From contig JADKJI010000021.1 of NCBI GenBank assembly GCA_016721085.1, forward strand, positions 1 to 64,000: a stretch of 64,000 bases of DNA, written 5' to 3'. Source of the stretch: Chitinophagaceae bacterium (GTDB taxonomy: Bacteria; Bacteroidota; Bacteroidia; Chitinophagales; Chitinophagaceae). Below, in pieces: positions 55,054 through 63,941 of this stretch; the first letter of the stretch is position 1, and every line of letters begins with the position of its first letter. A model generated the notes under the pieces. The model had not been told where the DNA came from, did no database searches, and was given only the letters and a program-made list of their open reading frames with translations. Position numbers and translations under genes: made by a program.

Positions 55054-56490
55054 ATGTTCTCCATAAAATTGTACAGATTATCATTTTGCTTTCTCTGCAG
55101 TCTTTCTTTTGTATCGGTAATGGGTCAAACTAATTCCATTGCTTCGAAAGAGAAAGCTGTTATTCAACCAGTAGGTATCATTAAAGGGTTGTCGGATGAT
55201 GGATTGATGGAAGTGGTTCAAAGACAAACATTCCGTTTTTTTTGGAATGGTGCTCACCCTGTTAGCGGATTGGCTTTAGAGAGAAGCAATACCGTAAAGG
55301 CGGAATATTACTGGGATTATATAAATGAAGCCTGGGGAGAACCTAATTTCAGCAAGACCGATTTTGGTCCTGAAGCGGGAGCTATTGGAGGTACAGGTTT
55401 CGGGATTATGTCAACAATTGTAGCGGTTGAAAGAAACTGGATTGGAAGGGATACTGATGTTAGGCGACTTACCAAGATTGCTGATTTTTTGCTGAATGCT
55501 GATTGTTATCATGGTATCTATCCGCATTTCATGAATGCCCGCACCGGTAAGACCATTCGCTTTGATAGATTAGATGATGGCGCAGATATTGTTGAAACCT
55601 CCTATCTTCTTATGGGATTATTGTGTGCGCGGGAATACTTTACTGCCAATACACCGCGTGAAAAATATCTTAGAAACCGAATTGATCAGATATGGGGAGC
55701 GGCTAACTGGAACTGGCATACGAATAATCAAAACAAACTGTTCTGGCATTGGAGCCCGAATAATGGATTTGATATGAATTTTCCGGTATGGGGATATAAT
55801 GAATGTCTTATTACCTATATAATGGCGGCATCTTCACCCTATCATTCCATTGCAAAATCAGTTTATGATGGTACCTGGGCGGGAAGCCTGGGCTTTACAA
55901 ATGGGAAAGAATATTATGGATATAAACTGCCTCTCGGAAATTATGATAAGGATAAAGGCGGTCCCTTGTTTTTCGAGCAATATACATTTCAGGGAATTGA
56001 TCCGAATGGACTTGTTGATTCTTTAGGTAATGATTATTTTATACAAGGTAAAAATCATACATTGATCAACAGGGCATATTGTATTGAGAATCCGAAAAAG
56101 TTCAAGGGGTATAGTTCCAATTGTTGGGGATTGACTGCCGGCGATAGTTATAAAGGATATGTAGCTCACAGTCCCGAAAATGATTTCGGAGTTATACAGC
56201 CAACAGCTGCCATTTCATCAATGCCCTATACTCCAAAAGAAAGCATGGAGGCCTTGCGTTATTTCTATTACGATTTAGGCGATAAGATCTGGAGTCCCTA
56301 TGGTTTTGTCGACGGATTCAGCATCCATCATAACTGGTATGCAAAATCACATCTCGCCATCGACCAGGGCCCAATTATTGTTATGTTAGAAAACTACCGC
56401 ACCGGATTACTATGGAAATTATTTATGAAAATTCCTGATGTACAGAGAGGGTTGAAGAAGTTGGGGTTTGTGAGTCCGTGGGTGAAGTGA
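55054..56490 (+). CDS. GH144 family glycoside hydrolase, third copy
   Basis: A 478-residue secreted enzyme. I start at ATG 55054 (MFSIKLYRLSFCFLCSLSFV), since the frame opens upstream inside the preceding gene. Elements: QTFRFFWNGAHPVSGLALER, then an insert of about 20 residues absent from the second copy (YYWDYINEAWGEPNFSKTDF), GIYPHFMNARTG, DDGADIVETSYLLMGLLCAR, FWHWSPNNGFDMNFPVWGYN, ECLITYIMAASSPYHSI, NCWGLTAGDS and LAIDQGPIIVMLENYRTG. Sequence suggests a distinct specificity from copies one and two. A long purine-rich repeat unit follows. Confidence 0.88.
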   Translation: MFSIKLYRLSFCFLCSLSFVSVMGQTNSIASKEKAVIQPVGIIKGLSDDGLMEVVQRQTFRFFWNGAHPVSGLALERSNTVKAEYYWDYINEAWGEPNFSKTDFGPEAGAIGGTGFGIMSTIVAVERNWIGRDTDVRRLTKIADFLLNADCYHGIYPHFMNARTGKTIRFDRLDDGADIVETSYLLMGLLCAREYFTANTPREKYLRNRIDQIWGAANWNWHTNNQNKLFWHWSPNNGFDMNFPVWGYNECLITYIMAASSPYHSIAKSVYDGTWAGSLGFTNGKEYYGYKLPLGNYDKDKGGPLFFEQYTFQGIDPNGLVDSLGNDYFIQGKNHTLINRAYCIENPKKFKGYSSNCWGLTAGDSYKGYVAHSPENDFGVIQPTAAISSMPYTPKESMEALRYFYYDLGDKIWSPYGFVDGFSIHHNWYAKSHLAIDQGPIIVMLENYRTGLLWKLFMKIPDVQRGLKKLGFVSPWVK

Positions 56491-56733
56491 GTCAGGGAGT
56501 CGGGAGTCTGGAGGGAGTGAGGAGTCGGGAAGTCCGGAAGTCCGAAAGACCGGAAGAGAATACAAGTAGGGGAGTAGGGAAGAATGGTAGAAGGGAAGAA
56601 CGGAAGTAAAGAAGGAGTGTAGTAAAGAAGGAGAGTAGTAAAGTAGTAGTGATTTAATCAATCCCAGTTAATCCCGCTAATATTTAATCCCAGTCAAAAA
56701 TCCCAGTCATTAATCACAGTAAAGTAACACAGT
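56491..56733. repeat. Purine-rich plus AATCCCAGT intergenic unit 1
   Basis: A GA-rich part (56491-56650) with the 21 bases at 56551-56571 (CGGAAGAGAATACAAGTAGG plus G) exactly shared with unit 2. It is followed by an AT-rich part with repeats of AATCCCAGT and AATCACAGT (56656-56733), ending directly at the next ATG. Homologous to units at 57895 and 58581. Confidence 0.75.
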
Positions 56734-57894
56734 ATGAGTATATCACGCAAAGACTTCCTTCAAAAATCAGCACTCGCCAGTGCTGCCCTTATGGTATCTT
56801 CTATGGAAAGTTGGGCTATAAATATGCCTGATAAAAAACTACGCGTTGCCTTGATAGGTTGCGGTAGTGTAAGTAATCGGTATTTACCTCAGCTGAAATC
56901 TTCTTCTTTAATTGAGGTAGTGAGTTTGTGTGATATTAAGTATGAAAGAGCTGTGGCACAGGCGAAACAATTCAATGTACCGAATACTTATTCGCATATC
57001 GATAAGATGCTGGCAGGAGTTCCATTTGATATGATGGTTACTACAACCGATATGCAGGTTCATGGTGAATTGAATAAGAAAGCCCTGATGGCAGGTAAAC
57101 ATGTATGGAGTGAAAAGCCGATGGCGAATACATATGCAGAAGGAAAGGCGCTTTTGGCACTGGCAAATAGTAAGAAACTTCGTTTGTGGGGTGCACCAGC
57201 AGTAGTAAATAGTCCGCAGTTTGCTTTTATGAGTAAGACTATCCAGGAAGGGAAACTCGGCCGCATAGCCAGTGCCCACGGACAATATGGACATACAGGA
57301 CCTACATGGTCGGCCTTCTTCTATGAAAAAGGGGGAGGTAGTATGCCCGACCTTGGCGTTTATAATATGGCAACACTAACTGGTTTGTTAGGTCCTGCCC
57401 GTTCAGTAATGGCTATGACCAGTATTGTAAATCCGGAACGTACTGTTGATGATAAGGGAAAAATAAAAGTGGAAGCGGAAGATAATGCGCATATCTTACT
57501 GCAACATAATAATAATGTAATCAGTCATGTGATGTGCGGGTTCAACTACTTCGATCCACACGGACATGAAGCCAAAGGGCAATCATTGCATTCAATCCAG
57601 ATTTATGGTGATTATGGAAACATGCGATTGATCGGTTATGATTGGGAAACCAGTGGTGTTATGTTAGATACTTCCTGGACCGAGCCACCAAAACTTCATG
57701 CTACAGAGAGTGAAGGATATGAGTGGCAAGAAGGGGCAAGAGTTACGGGCGAAAGCATCATTAAAGGCATAGAACCAAAAATAAATGTAGAGCATGCGCT
57801 TCATGTTCTTGAAATTATAGAAGCAGCCCGGAAATCATCTGCTACTGGCAAGAAGATAATGTTGGAGTCGAAGTTTAAGTGGCCGATGGTGTGA
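56734..57894 (+). CDS. Gfo/Idh/MocA family oxidoreductase, Tat-type signal
   Basis: A 386-residue NAD(P)-dependent sugar oxidoreductase with a twin-arginine-like leader (SISRKDFLQKSALASAALM). The Rossmann fold is KLRVALIGCGSVSNRYLPQL. MVTTTDMQVHGELNKKAL and GKHVWSEKPMANTYAEGKAL give the conserved EKP. GGGSMPDLGVYNMATLTGLL is the catalytic segment of the C-terminal domain. Exported homologues oxidise sugars in the periplasm in Bacteroidota. Lies between purine-rich units; context links it to the PUL. Substrate unknown. Confidence 0.88.
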   Translation: MSISRKDFLQKSALASAALMVSSMESWAINMPDKKLRVALIGCGSVSNRYLPQLKSSSLIEVVSLCDIKYERAVAQAKQFNVPNTYSHIDKMLAGVPFDMMVTTTDMQVHGELNKKALMAGKHVWSEKPMANTYAEGKALLALANSKKLRLWGAPAVVNSPQFAFMSKTIQEGKLGRIASAHGQYGHTGPTWSAFFYEKGGGSMPDLGVYNMATLTGLLGPARSVMAMTSIVNPERTVDDKGKIKVEAEDNAHILLQHNNNVISHVMCGFNYFDPHGHEAKGQSLHSIQIYGDYGNMRLIGYDWETSGVMLDTSWTEPPKLHATESEGYEWQEGARVTGESIIKGIEPKINVEHALHVLEIIEAARKSSATGKKIMLESKFKWPMV

Positions 57895-58169
57895 GGAATT
57901 TGAAAATTTGAGAATTTGAAGATTTGAAAATGGAACAGCCGGGAGTCGGAAGTCCGAAAGTCCGGAAGTCCGGAAGAGAATACAAGTAGGGAAGAATGGA
58001 AGAATGGAAGTAAGGTTGTAGGAAGCGTCAATCCCAATTAATCCTTGTATTTAATCTCAGCTAATCAAAAAAATCAAATAAATCCCAGTCAAAAAATCCC
58101 AGCTAATCACAATAATCATATTAATCCCAGTTATTAATCCCAGTCATTAATCAAACGAATCATAATTAC
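57895..58169. repeat. Purine-rich plus AATCCCAGT intergenic unit 2
   Basis: Begins with TTTGAAAATTTGAGAATTTG-like repeats, then GA-rich words including the 21-base segment at 57971-57991 shared with unit 1. The TAGGAAGCGTCAATCCCAAT segment (58018 on) and following CAGCTAATC are shared with unit 3. It ends with several AATCCCAGT repeats before the DoxX ATG. Confidence 0.75.
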
Positions 58170-58580
58170 ATGGAGCAAGTTAAAAATTGGCAACAAGCAG
58201 GCATCACCTTTATTCGCATTATCACAGGTTTAATGATGGCTTATCATGGCCTTGAAGTGTTTGATGCTAAAACAATGGCAACTTATCAGGATTGGGATGT
58301 AATAAAGAATATGCCTTCTCCGGTTTTCATGATGTATCTGGCAAAGTCGGCCGAGTTCATAACGGGTATTTTACTTGCAGTTGGATTTGTTACCCGTTTT
58401 GCAGCAATTACAATGGCTCTGATAATGTTTTTCATTTGCTTTAAAGTTGGTGGAGGTAAATTCTGGTACGAAGACCAGCATCCATTCTTATTCGGCTTAC
58501 TAGCATTACAATACTTTTTTATCGGTGGAGGGAAGTGGAGTGTTGATGCATGGGTGTGGGGGAGAGTGGGGAGTCGTTAG
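58170..58580 (+). CDS. DoxX-family membrane protein
   Basis: A 136-residue DoxX-like protein with four hydrophobic helices: FIRIITGLMMAYHGLEVF, FMMYLAKSAEFITGILLAVG, FAAITMALIMFFICFKVGGG and HPFLFGLLALQYFFIGGGKW. YHGLE and GGKWSVDAWV are family signatures. DoxX proteins are thiosulfate:quinone oxidoreductase or thiol-redox related; the role here is unknown. The last codons (GRVGSR) are read from the start of repeat unit 3, so the C-terminus may have been extended by it. Confidence 0.85.
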   Translation: MEQVKNWQQAGITFIRIITGLMMAYHGLEVFDAKTMATYQDWDVIKNMPSPVFMMYLAKSAEFITGILLAVGFVTRFAAITMALIMFFICFKVGGGKFWYEDQHPFLFGLLALQYFFIGGGKWSVDAWVWGRVGSR

Positions 58581-58916
58581 TCGGGAGTCTGAAGTCGGGA
58601 GGCGAGTCCGGAAGTCCGTAGCGTCTTAACTTTGTAAAGCAAAATATTTAAGTCCGCGGCCTCTGATTTTCGGAGATACCAAATTTAAAGTCCGGGAGAA
58701 AATACAAATACAAGTAGGGGAGAATGGAAGTAGGGGAGTAGGGTAGTAGGGAAGAATGGAAGTAGGATAGTAGGAAGCGTCAATCTCAATTAACCCTGTA
58801 TTTAATCCCAGCTAATCCTATAAATCTCAGTCTTAAATCCCAGTTATAAATCAACGCAAATCATTTAAATCAAAAGAATCATAGTTAAGAAGCACAGTTA
58901 ATTAGCACAGTTTATT
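58581..58916. repeat. Purine-rich plus AATCCCAGT intergenic unit 3, with an insertion
   Basis: Same order as units 1 and 2. The GA-rich part is split by a 76-base segment between two AGTCCG words (58613-58618 and 58689-58694). That segment has TTTGTAAAGCAAAATATTTA and CGCGGCCTCTGATTTTCGGA and looks like an inserted element. After the split come AAATACAAATACAAGTAGGG (a local duplication of the unit 1 and 2 word), TAGGAAGCGTCAATC shared with unit 2, and AATC(C/T)CAGT repeats. No gene is visible. Confidence 0.72.
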
Positions 58917-59583
58917 ATGATGTACAAATACTCCACTCTTCTCTTATTGGCATTTTTTCTTAGTGTTAAATCATTTTGTCAGCAACATGCTTTCCAGGAT
59001 GAGATTGATGCCTTTAAGAAATTGGATGCTGAGAAGATGCCACCTTCAAAGGCCATCCTTTTTACAGGTAGTTCTTCGTTTCGATTGTGGACCGATGTAA
59101 AGGATTATTTCCCGGGATATACCATTATCAACAGAGGTATCGGCGGTTCTACCCTTCCCGATCTTATCTATTTTTATAAAGATGCCATTTTACCCTATCG
59201 TCCACGTCAGATTCTGATCTATTGTGGAGAGAACGATTTCGCCGCTTCCGATACAGTTACTGTTGAAACGGTAGTGACCCGATTCAAGCAATTATACTTT
59301 ATGATCAGGAAGGATTATAAGAAAATCCCGCTGGCTTATGTTGCTATGAAACCTAGTCCCAGCAGACAGCACCTGATGCCCAAATACGTCCTGGCCAATA
59401 CAGCTATAGCCAAATTTTTAAAAAATCAAAAAAAACACCGCTTTTATTGATGTATATAAAAATATGCTGGCACCTGACGGAAATCCTATGAATGATATCT
59501 TTAAGAATGATAATTTGCACATGAACGCCAAAGGCTATGCCATTTGGCAACGTATTATCCAACCCTATTTACTGAAAGACTAA
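58917..59583 (+). CDS. SGNH/GDSL-type esterase, frameshifted
   Basis: A secreted (signal LLLLAFFLSVKSFC) SGNH-hydrolase. Block I is ILFTGSSSFRLWTD with the nucleophilic Ser in GSSS, block II GIGGSTLPDL, block III CGENDFAASD (GxND), and block V DNLHMNAKGYAIW (DxxH). The frame changes at an A-run of eight (59428-59435); with seven the protein continues QKNTAFIDVYKNMLAPDGNP to the stop at 59583. The fold belongs to lipase/acylhydrolases that remove acyl groups from carbohydrates, plausible for a PUL. Confidence 0.85.
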
Positions 59584-59612
59584 TTTATAACGACACTTAA
59601 CAATTAACTGAC

Positions 59613-61889
59613 ATGAAAAAGTTCTTCCTGTTTTTCTTTGTTCTTGGATCTCTATCAGTAGCTGCCCAAACAGCCAGCGATACCAAAATGAATACTTTCA
59701 TCAGCACCCTGATGAAAAAAATGACTCTCGATGAAAAAATCGGACAATTGAATCTGGTTACTCCCGGAGGGGCTGTTACAGGTTCTGTAGTGAGTAAAGA
59801 CGTGGAATCCAAAATAGAGAATGGTCAGGTGGGTGGACTATTCGGTATTACCGGTCCGGAAAAAATAAGACAGGCTCAAGAACTGGCAGTGAAGAATTCA
59901 AGACTGAATATCCCCTTGTTCTTTGGGTTGGATGTAATTCATGGTCATAAGACTGTGATGCCGATTCCTTTGGGACTATCCTGTTCCTGGGATTTGGAAC
60001 TGATTGAAAAATCAGCCCGTATTGCTGCAGAAGAAGCTACAGCTGATGGACTCAACTGGGCTTTCTCCCCAATGGTAGATATAGCCCGCGACCCACGATG
60101 GGGTAGAATTGCAGAAGGTTCTGGTGAAGATCCTTATCTGGGTAGCCAGATTGCAAAGGCAATGGTAAGAGGTTATCAGGGCACAGATATATCAAAAGAC
60201 AATACCCTTATTGCTTGTGTAAAACACTATGCTTTGTATGGTGCTGCTGAAGGTGGCCGTGATTACAACACGGTTGATATGAGCAAAGTGAGAATGTACA
60301 ACGAATATCTTCCCCCATACAAAGCAGCTATTGAAGCAGGCGTTGGAAGTATAATGAGTTCGTTCAATGTAATTGATGGAATCCCGGCTTCTGGAAACAA
60401 ATGGTTGCTGACTGAACTCTTAAGAAACCAATGGGGTTTCAAAGGATTGGTAGTTTCTGACTATACTTCTATCAATGAAATGATGAACCATGGTCTTGGT
60501 GATTTGCAAGCCGTATCTGCACTGTCTCTGAATGCAGGCATGGATATGGACATGGTGGGAGAAGGTTTCCTTACTACGCTTAAGAAATCATTACAACAAG
60601 GAAAAGTAACCCTGCAACAAATTGAAACTGCTTGTCGTCGTATTCTTGAAGCGAAATATCGTTTAGGATTATTCGAAGATCCATATCGTTATTGCAACGA
60701 AGAAAGGGCTAAATCGGTAATCATGAGCGATGCAAACAGAAAAGCAGCCCGTGAAGTGGCAGCCAAAAGTTTTGTGTTGCTGAAAAATAATAACCAAACA
60801 CTTCCTCTTAAAAAATCAGGCACTATTGCAGTTGTTGGTCCTTTGGCTGATAGCCGCCGGAATATGCTCGGAACCTGGAGTGTTAGTGGTGATTTCGATA
60901 AAGCAGTTACCGTATTGGAAGGTATTAAATCTGCAGCGGGTCCTGATACAAAAATCCTTTTTGCAAAAGGTGCTAACCTTACCAATGATGCTAACCTGGC
61001 CAAACACACAAATGTTTTTGGAATGGAAGCACCCATGGATGGTCGTAGTCCTGAAGATATGATTAAGGAAGCAGTAGATGCAGCCGCACAAAGCGATGTG
61101 GTGGTTGCTGTAGTGGGAGAAGCTGCTGATATGACCGGTGAAGCATCCAGTATGGCGAATATTGATTTGCAGGAAAGTCAGAAAGAGCTCCTGAAAGCTT
61201 TGGTAAAAACAGGTAAGCCTATTGTGATGGTATTGTATAATGGTCGTCCTATGACCTTGAAATGGGAATCAGATAATATGGCCGCAATACTTGATGTTTG
61301 GTTTGGTGGAACAGAAGGAGGTAATGCTGTTGGTGATGTGTTGTTTGGAAAGTATAGCCCATCAGGAAAATTAACAACTTCCTTCCCATACAGTGTTGGG
61401 CAGATCCCTGTTTATCACAGCATGCTGAATACTGGTCGTCCTTATAATCATGAAGAGTTTGCAAAATTCAAATCAAACTATCTCGATATACCAAATGAAC
61501 CTTTATATCCTTTCGGTTTCGGCTTGAGTTATACCAGTTACTCATACAGCGATGTTACATTAAGTGGCACATCATTGAAAATGGGACAATCCATTACTGC
61601 TTCTGTGAAAGTTACCAATACAGGTGCTCGCGATGGTGTTGAAACAGTACAGTTGTATATCCGTGATGTAGTGGGAAGTATCTCCCGCCCGATGAAGGAG
61701 TTGAAAGGATTCAAGAAAGTGGCACTTAAGGCCGGTGAATCACAAACTGTAACTTTCACCATCTCTTCTAACGACCTTAAATTTTATAACAACGCCTTGA
61801 AATTTGTTAATGAACCTGGCGATTATAAAATTTTTATCGGAGGAAATTCAGTTGATGTGAAAGAAGCCAGTTTTGTTTTAGGTAAATAA
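59613..61889 (+). CDS. GH3 family beta-glucosidase (BglX type)
   Basis: A 758-residue exported (signal FFFVLGSLSVAAQ) GH3 enzyme with N-terminal barrel (MTLDEKIGQLNLV, FGLDVIHGHKTVMPIPL, FSPMVDIARDPRWGRIAEGS, CVKHYALYGAAEGGRDYN), nucleophile Asp283 in GLVVSDYTSI, the second alpha/beta domain (SFVLLKNNNQTLPLKKSG, VVAVVGEAADMTGEASSM) and a fibronectin-like C-terminal domain (VKVTNTGARDGVETVQLYIR). It should finish oligosaccharides to glucose in the periplasm. Followed by a strong terminator, so it closes the main PUL transcript. Confidence 0.93.
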   Translation: MKKFFLFFFVLGSLSVAAQTASDTKMNTFISTLMKKMTLDEKIGQLNLVTPGGAVTGSVVSKDVESKIENGQVGGLFGITGPEKIRQAQELAVKNSRLNIPLFFGLDVIHGHKTVMPIPLGLSCSWDLELIEKSARIAAEEATADGLNWAFSPMVDIARDPRWGRIAEGSGEDPYLGSQIAKAMVRGYQGTDISKDNTLIACVKHYALYGAAEGGRDYNTVDMSKVRMYNEYLPPYKAAIEAGVGSIMSSFNVIDGIPASGNKWLLTELLRNQWGFKGLVVSDYTSINEMMNHGLGDLQAVSALSLNAGMDMDMVGEGFLTTLKKSLQQGKVTLQQIETACRRILEAKYRLGLFEDPYRYCNEERAKSVIMSDANRKAAREVAAKSFVLLKNNNQTLPLKKSGTIAVVGPLADSRRNMLGTWSVSGDFDKAVTVLEGIKSAAGPDTKILFAKGANLTNDANLAKHTNVFGMEAPMDGRSPEDMIKEAVDAAAQSDVVVAVVGEAADMTGEASSMANIDLQESQKELLKALVKTGKPIVMVLYNGRPMTLKWESDNMAAILDVWFGGTEGGNAVGDVLFGKYSPSGKLTTSFPYSVGQIPVYHSMLNTGRPYNHEEFAKFKSNYLDIPNEPLYPFGFGLSYTSYSYSDVTLSGTSLKMGQSITASVKVTNTGARDGVETVQLYIRDVVGSISRPMKELKGFKKVALKAGESQTVTFTISSNDLKFYNNALKFVNEPGDYKIFIGGNSVDVKEASFVLGK

Positions 61890-61912
61890 TTTCTGATAGT
61901 AGAAAATATAAA

Positions 61913-61962
61913 GAGGTTCGGAGAGGGTGATGGTACTTATCACTTTCTCCGAACCTTTTTCA
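61913..61962 (+). terminator. Strong terminator after GH3 gene
   Basis: An 11-base stem, AGGTTCGGAGA (61915-61925) with TCTCCGAACCT (61947-61957), and an inner stem GTGAT (61928-61932) with ATCAC (61940-61944), then a T-run. It lies 25 bases after the GH3 stop. Confidence 0.85.
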
Positions 61963-62041
61963 TTATAGAGAAGGCATAACCTGAATATCAGTATGTCTTT
62001 ATCTCCCCACTCTTTCGTATTTTAGGGTCAAAGCTTGTTGT

Positions 62042-63229
62042 ATGAAACTTCTATTGCCTTTGCTGCTAATTACAGCATCTCTAAGTGCTCAGGATGTATA
62101 CCGTTTTCCCGAAGGTGCTCAATCGAGGGTGAGTAGTTTTGAAAACCTGAATGGTAAGAAAGGTGCAGGTGGACAAACAAATAAGACGGCCAAAGGAAAT
62201 GCTTTTGAAAGATTACAAGCTGGTGAAAGCAAAGTGTTGCTGGATGTGCAAGGTACGGGTATGATCCAAAGAATGTGGTTTACAGTGAGAGACAGAGATC
62301 CCAAAACCTTACGAAGTATGCATCTCCAGATATTTTGGGATGGAGATTCAAAAGCAGCAGTGGATGTTCCCTTCGGTGATTTTTTTGTAGCTAATCTTGG
62401 AAAGACTACTGCTTTTCAATCCGCTCTTTTCTCCAGTCCCGAAGGAAGATCCTACAATTGTTATATCTCAATGCCATTCCGTAAAGGCGCTAAAGTGGTA
62501 TTGACGAATGAAGGCAGTACCATACAGTCGATGCTCTATTTCGATATCGATTATGTATTCCTGAAAACCTTGCCGGCAGATGCAATGTATTTTCATGCAT
62601 ATTGGACCCGTCAACCTAACAATCCATTGAAACAGGATTTTGTAGTATTACCCACATTGAAAGGTAAGGGACGTTTTTTGGGGATGAGTGTGGGTGTGAA
62701 TGCTGATAAAAAATATGGTAAGACATGGTGGGGCGAAGGGGAAGTGAAGATGTATTTAGATGGAGATTCGAAACTGCCAACAATAAATGGAACAGGTACT
62801 GAAGATTATATAGGCACAGGATGGGGCTTATCTGCTTTTTCAAATACCTACCAGGGCTGCCCTGTTGCCAGCGATTCCCTTAGTCAATATAATTTCTATC
62901 GCTGGCATTTGCCTGATGCTATCTATTTCAATACCGATATCAAAGTCGCTTTACAGGAAATAGGTGGTGGCGAATTTGATGAAGTGAAAAGCATTTTTAA
63001 TAAAGGAATACCACTTGATCCAATTTCAGTTGATGGCCCTGCAGGATTTTCAAGGATATATGAAATGAATCCAAGTCCCTCAATCAACGATGATAAATTT
63101 CCAAGGGGCTGGGTGAATTTTTATAGGATCGATGATTATTCTGCTGTGAGTTATTTCTATTATTATAAATCAAGTAGTCCGCTGCCTAAGCTGGCAGAGC
63201 TGGCAGTAAGAGTAGAAGGACTGAAATAA
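62042..63229 (+). CDS. DUF2961 / GH172 family protein
   Basis: A 395-residue exported protein (signal LLLPLLLITASLSAQ) of DUF2961, now GH172 (difructose-dianhydride-forming and alpha-furanosidase enzymes). Family elements: GMIQRMWFTVRDRDPKTL, LQIFWDGDSKAAVDVPFGDF, GEGEVKMYLDGD and NGTGTEDYIGTGWGLSAF, the last two holding candidate catalytic Glu residues. GVNADKKYGKTWWGEGE precedes them. The length is typical. It is downstream of the GH3 terminator, so probably separately transcribed; substrate unknown, perhaps a side chain of the PUL target. Confidence 0.83.
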   Translation: MKLLLPLLLITASLSAQDVYRFPEGAQSRVSSFENLNGKKGAGGQTNKTAKGNAFERLQAGESKVLLDVQGTGMIQRMWFTVRDRDPKTLRSMHLQIFWDGDSKAAVDVPFGDFFVANLGKTTAFQSALFSSPEGRSYNCYISMPFRKGAKVVLTNEGSTIQSMLYFDIDYVFLKTLPADAMYFHAYWTRQPNNPLKQDFVVLPTLKGKGRFLGMSVGVNADKKYGKTWWGEGEVKMYLDGDSKLPTINGTGTEDYIGTGWGLSAFSNTYQGCPVASDSLSQYNFYRWHLPDAIYFNTDIKVALQEIGGGEFDEVKSIFNKGIPLDPISVDGPAGFSRIYEMNPSPSINDDKFPRGWVNFYRIDDYSAVSYFYYYKSSSPLPKLAELAVRVEGLK

Positions 63230-63278
63230 AACTGAAATTGTTTTTTCAGACACATTCAACATAAAGTAACTTAACCCA

Positions 63279-63893
63279 ATGTCCCAAATAAAAAATATCA
63301 TCTTCGATCTCGGAGGAGTGCTTCTGAATCTTGATTTGGCAAAAACCCGCCAGGAATTCTTTGATCTTGGGCTCACTCAGATTGATGAACTCTTCCGCAT
63401 AGGACATGCAGCTTCTTTCTTCAAACAATATGAAATTGGCGCCATCAGTGATCAGGAGTTTGTAGATGAAATCAAGAAAGAGTTGAAAGTATCAGTTCCT
63501 GATCAGCAAATCGTTCATGCATGGAATGCGATGCTACTTGATTTTCCTTCGAAGCGGGTGGAATGGCTTAAAAAGCAACGACAACAATTCCGGATTTTCC
63601 TTTTCAGTAATACCAATGCACTTCATTTAATAGAATTCAGGAAATCGTTCAGAGAGGCGCATGGATTTGAAATTGATGAACTCTTTGAGAAAGCCTATTA
63701 TTCTCACGAAGCTCAAATAAGAAAACCCGATGCGGGGGCCTATCAATTAGTAATAGACGAAAATGGGTTGGAGGCAGCTCATACGTTGTTTATTGATGAT
63801 GCGCTCATTAATGTAGAAGCAGCCCTCTCTGTGGGATTACAAGCGTTCCATCTCAAGCCGGGCGAAGAGTTGGCGTTATTGCATTTTGGATAG
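63279..63893 (+). CDS. HAD-superfamily hydrolase (YihX-like)
   Basis: A 204-residue HAD-IA protein. Motif I is IIFDLGGVLLNLD, with the second Asp of DxD replaced by Gly as in YihX-like and haloacid dehalogenase-like members, motif II FLFSNTNALH, motif III RKPDAGAY with the Lys, and motif IV TLFIDDALINVEAALSVG. YihX dephosphorylates glucose-1-phosphate, a fitting but unproven role beside a glucan locus. The cap is helical (C1 type). Intact. Confidence 0.87.
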   Translation: MSQIKNIIFDLGGVLLNLDLAKTRQEFFDLGLTQIDELFRIGHAASFFKQYEIGAISDQEFVDEIKKELKVSVPDQQIVHAWNAMLLDFPSKRVEWLKKQRQQFRIFLFSNTNALHLIEFRKSFREAHGFEIDELFEKAYYSHEAQIRKPDAGAYQLVIDENGLEAAHTLFIDDALINVEAALSVGLQAFHLKPGEELALLHFG

Positions 63894-63910
63894 ACCGAAA
63901 GTACACACCT

Positions 63911-63941
63911 CATCCCCGGCCCTTCTCCGCGGGGAGAAGGG
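63911..63941. repeat. GC-rich hairpin element at right edge
   Basis: CCCTTCTCC (63920-63928) pairs with GGAGAAGGG (63933-63941), preceded by CATCCCCGG (63911-63919). It is of the CCTCATCCCCGGCCCTTCTC type seen as a dispersed intergenic hairpin in many bacteria. It lies about 18 bases after the HAD stop and may end its transcript. Confidence 0.5.

Noticed and set aside
56491..58916. CRISPR or long tandem array in the purine-rich units
   Set aside because: Repeats are degenerate and short, spacing is irregular, and each unit stands before a gene.
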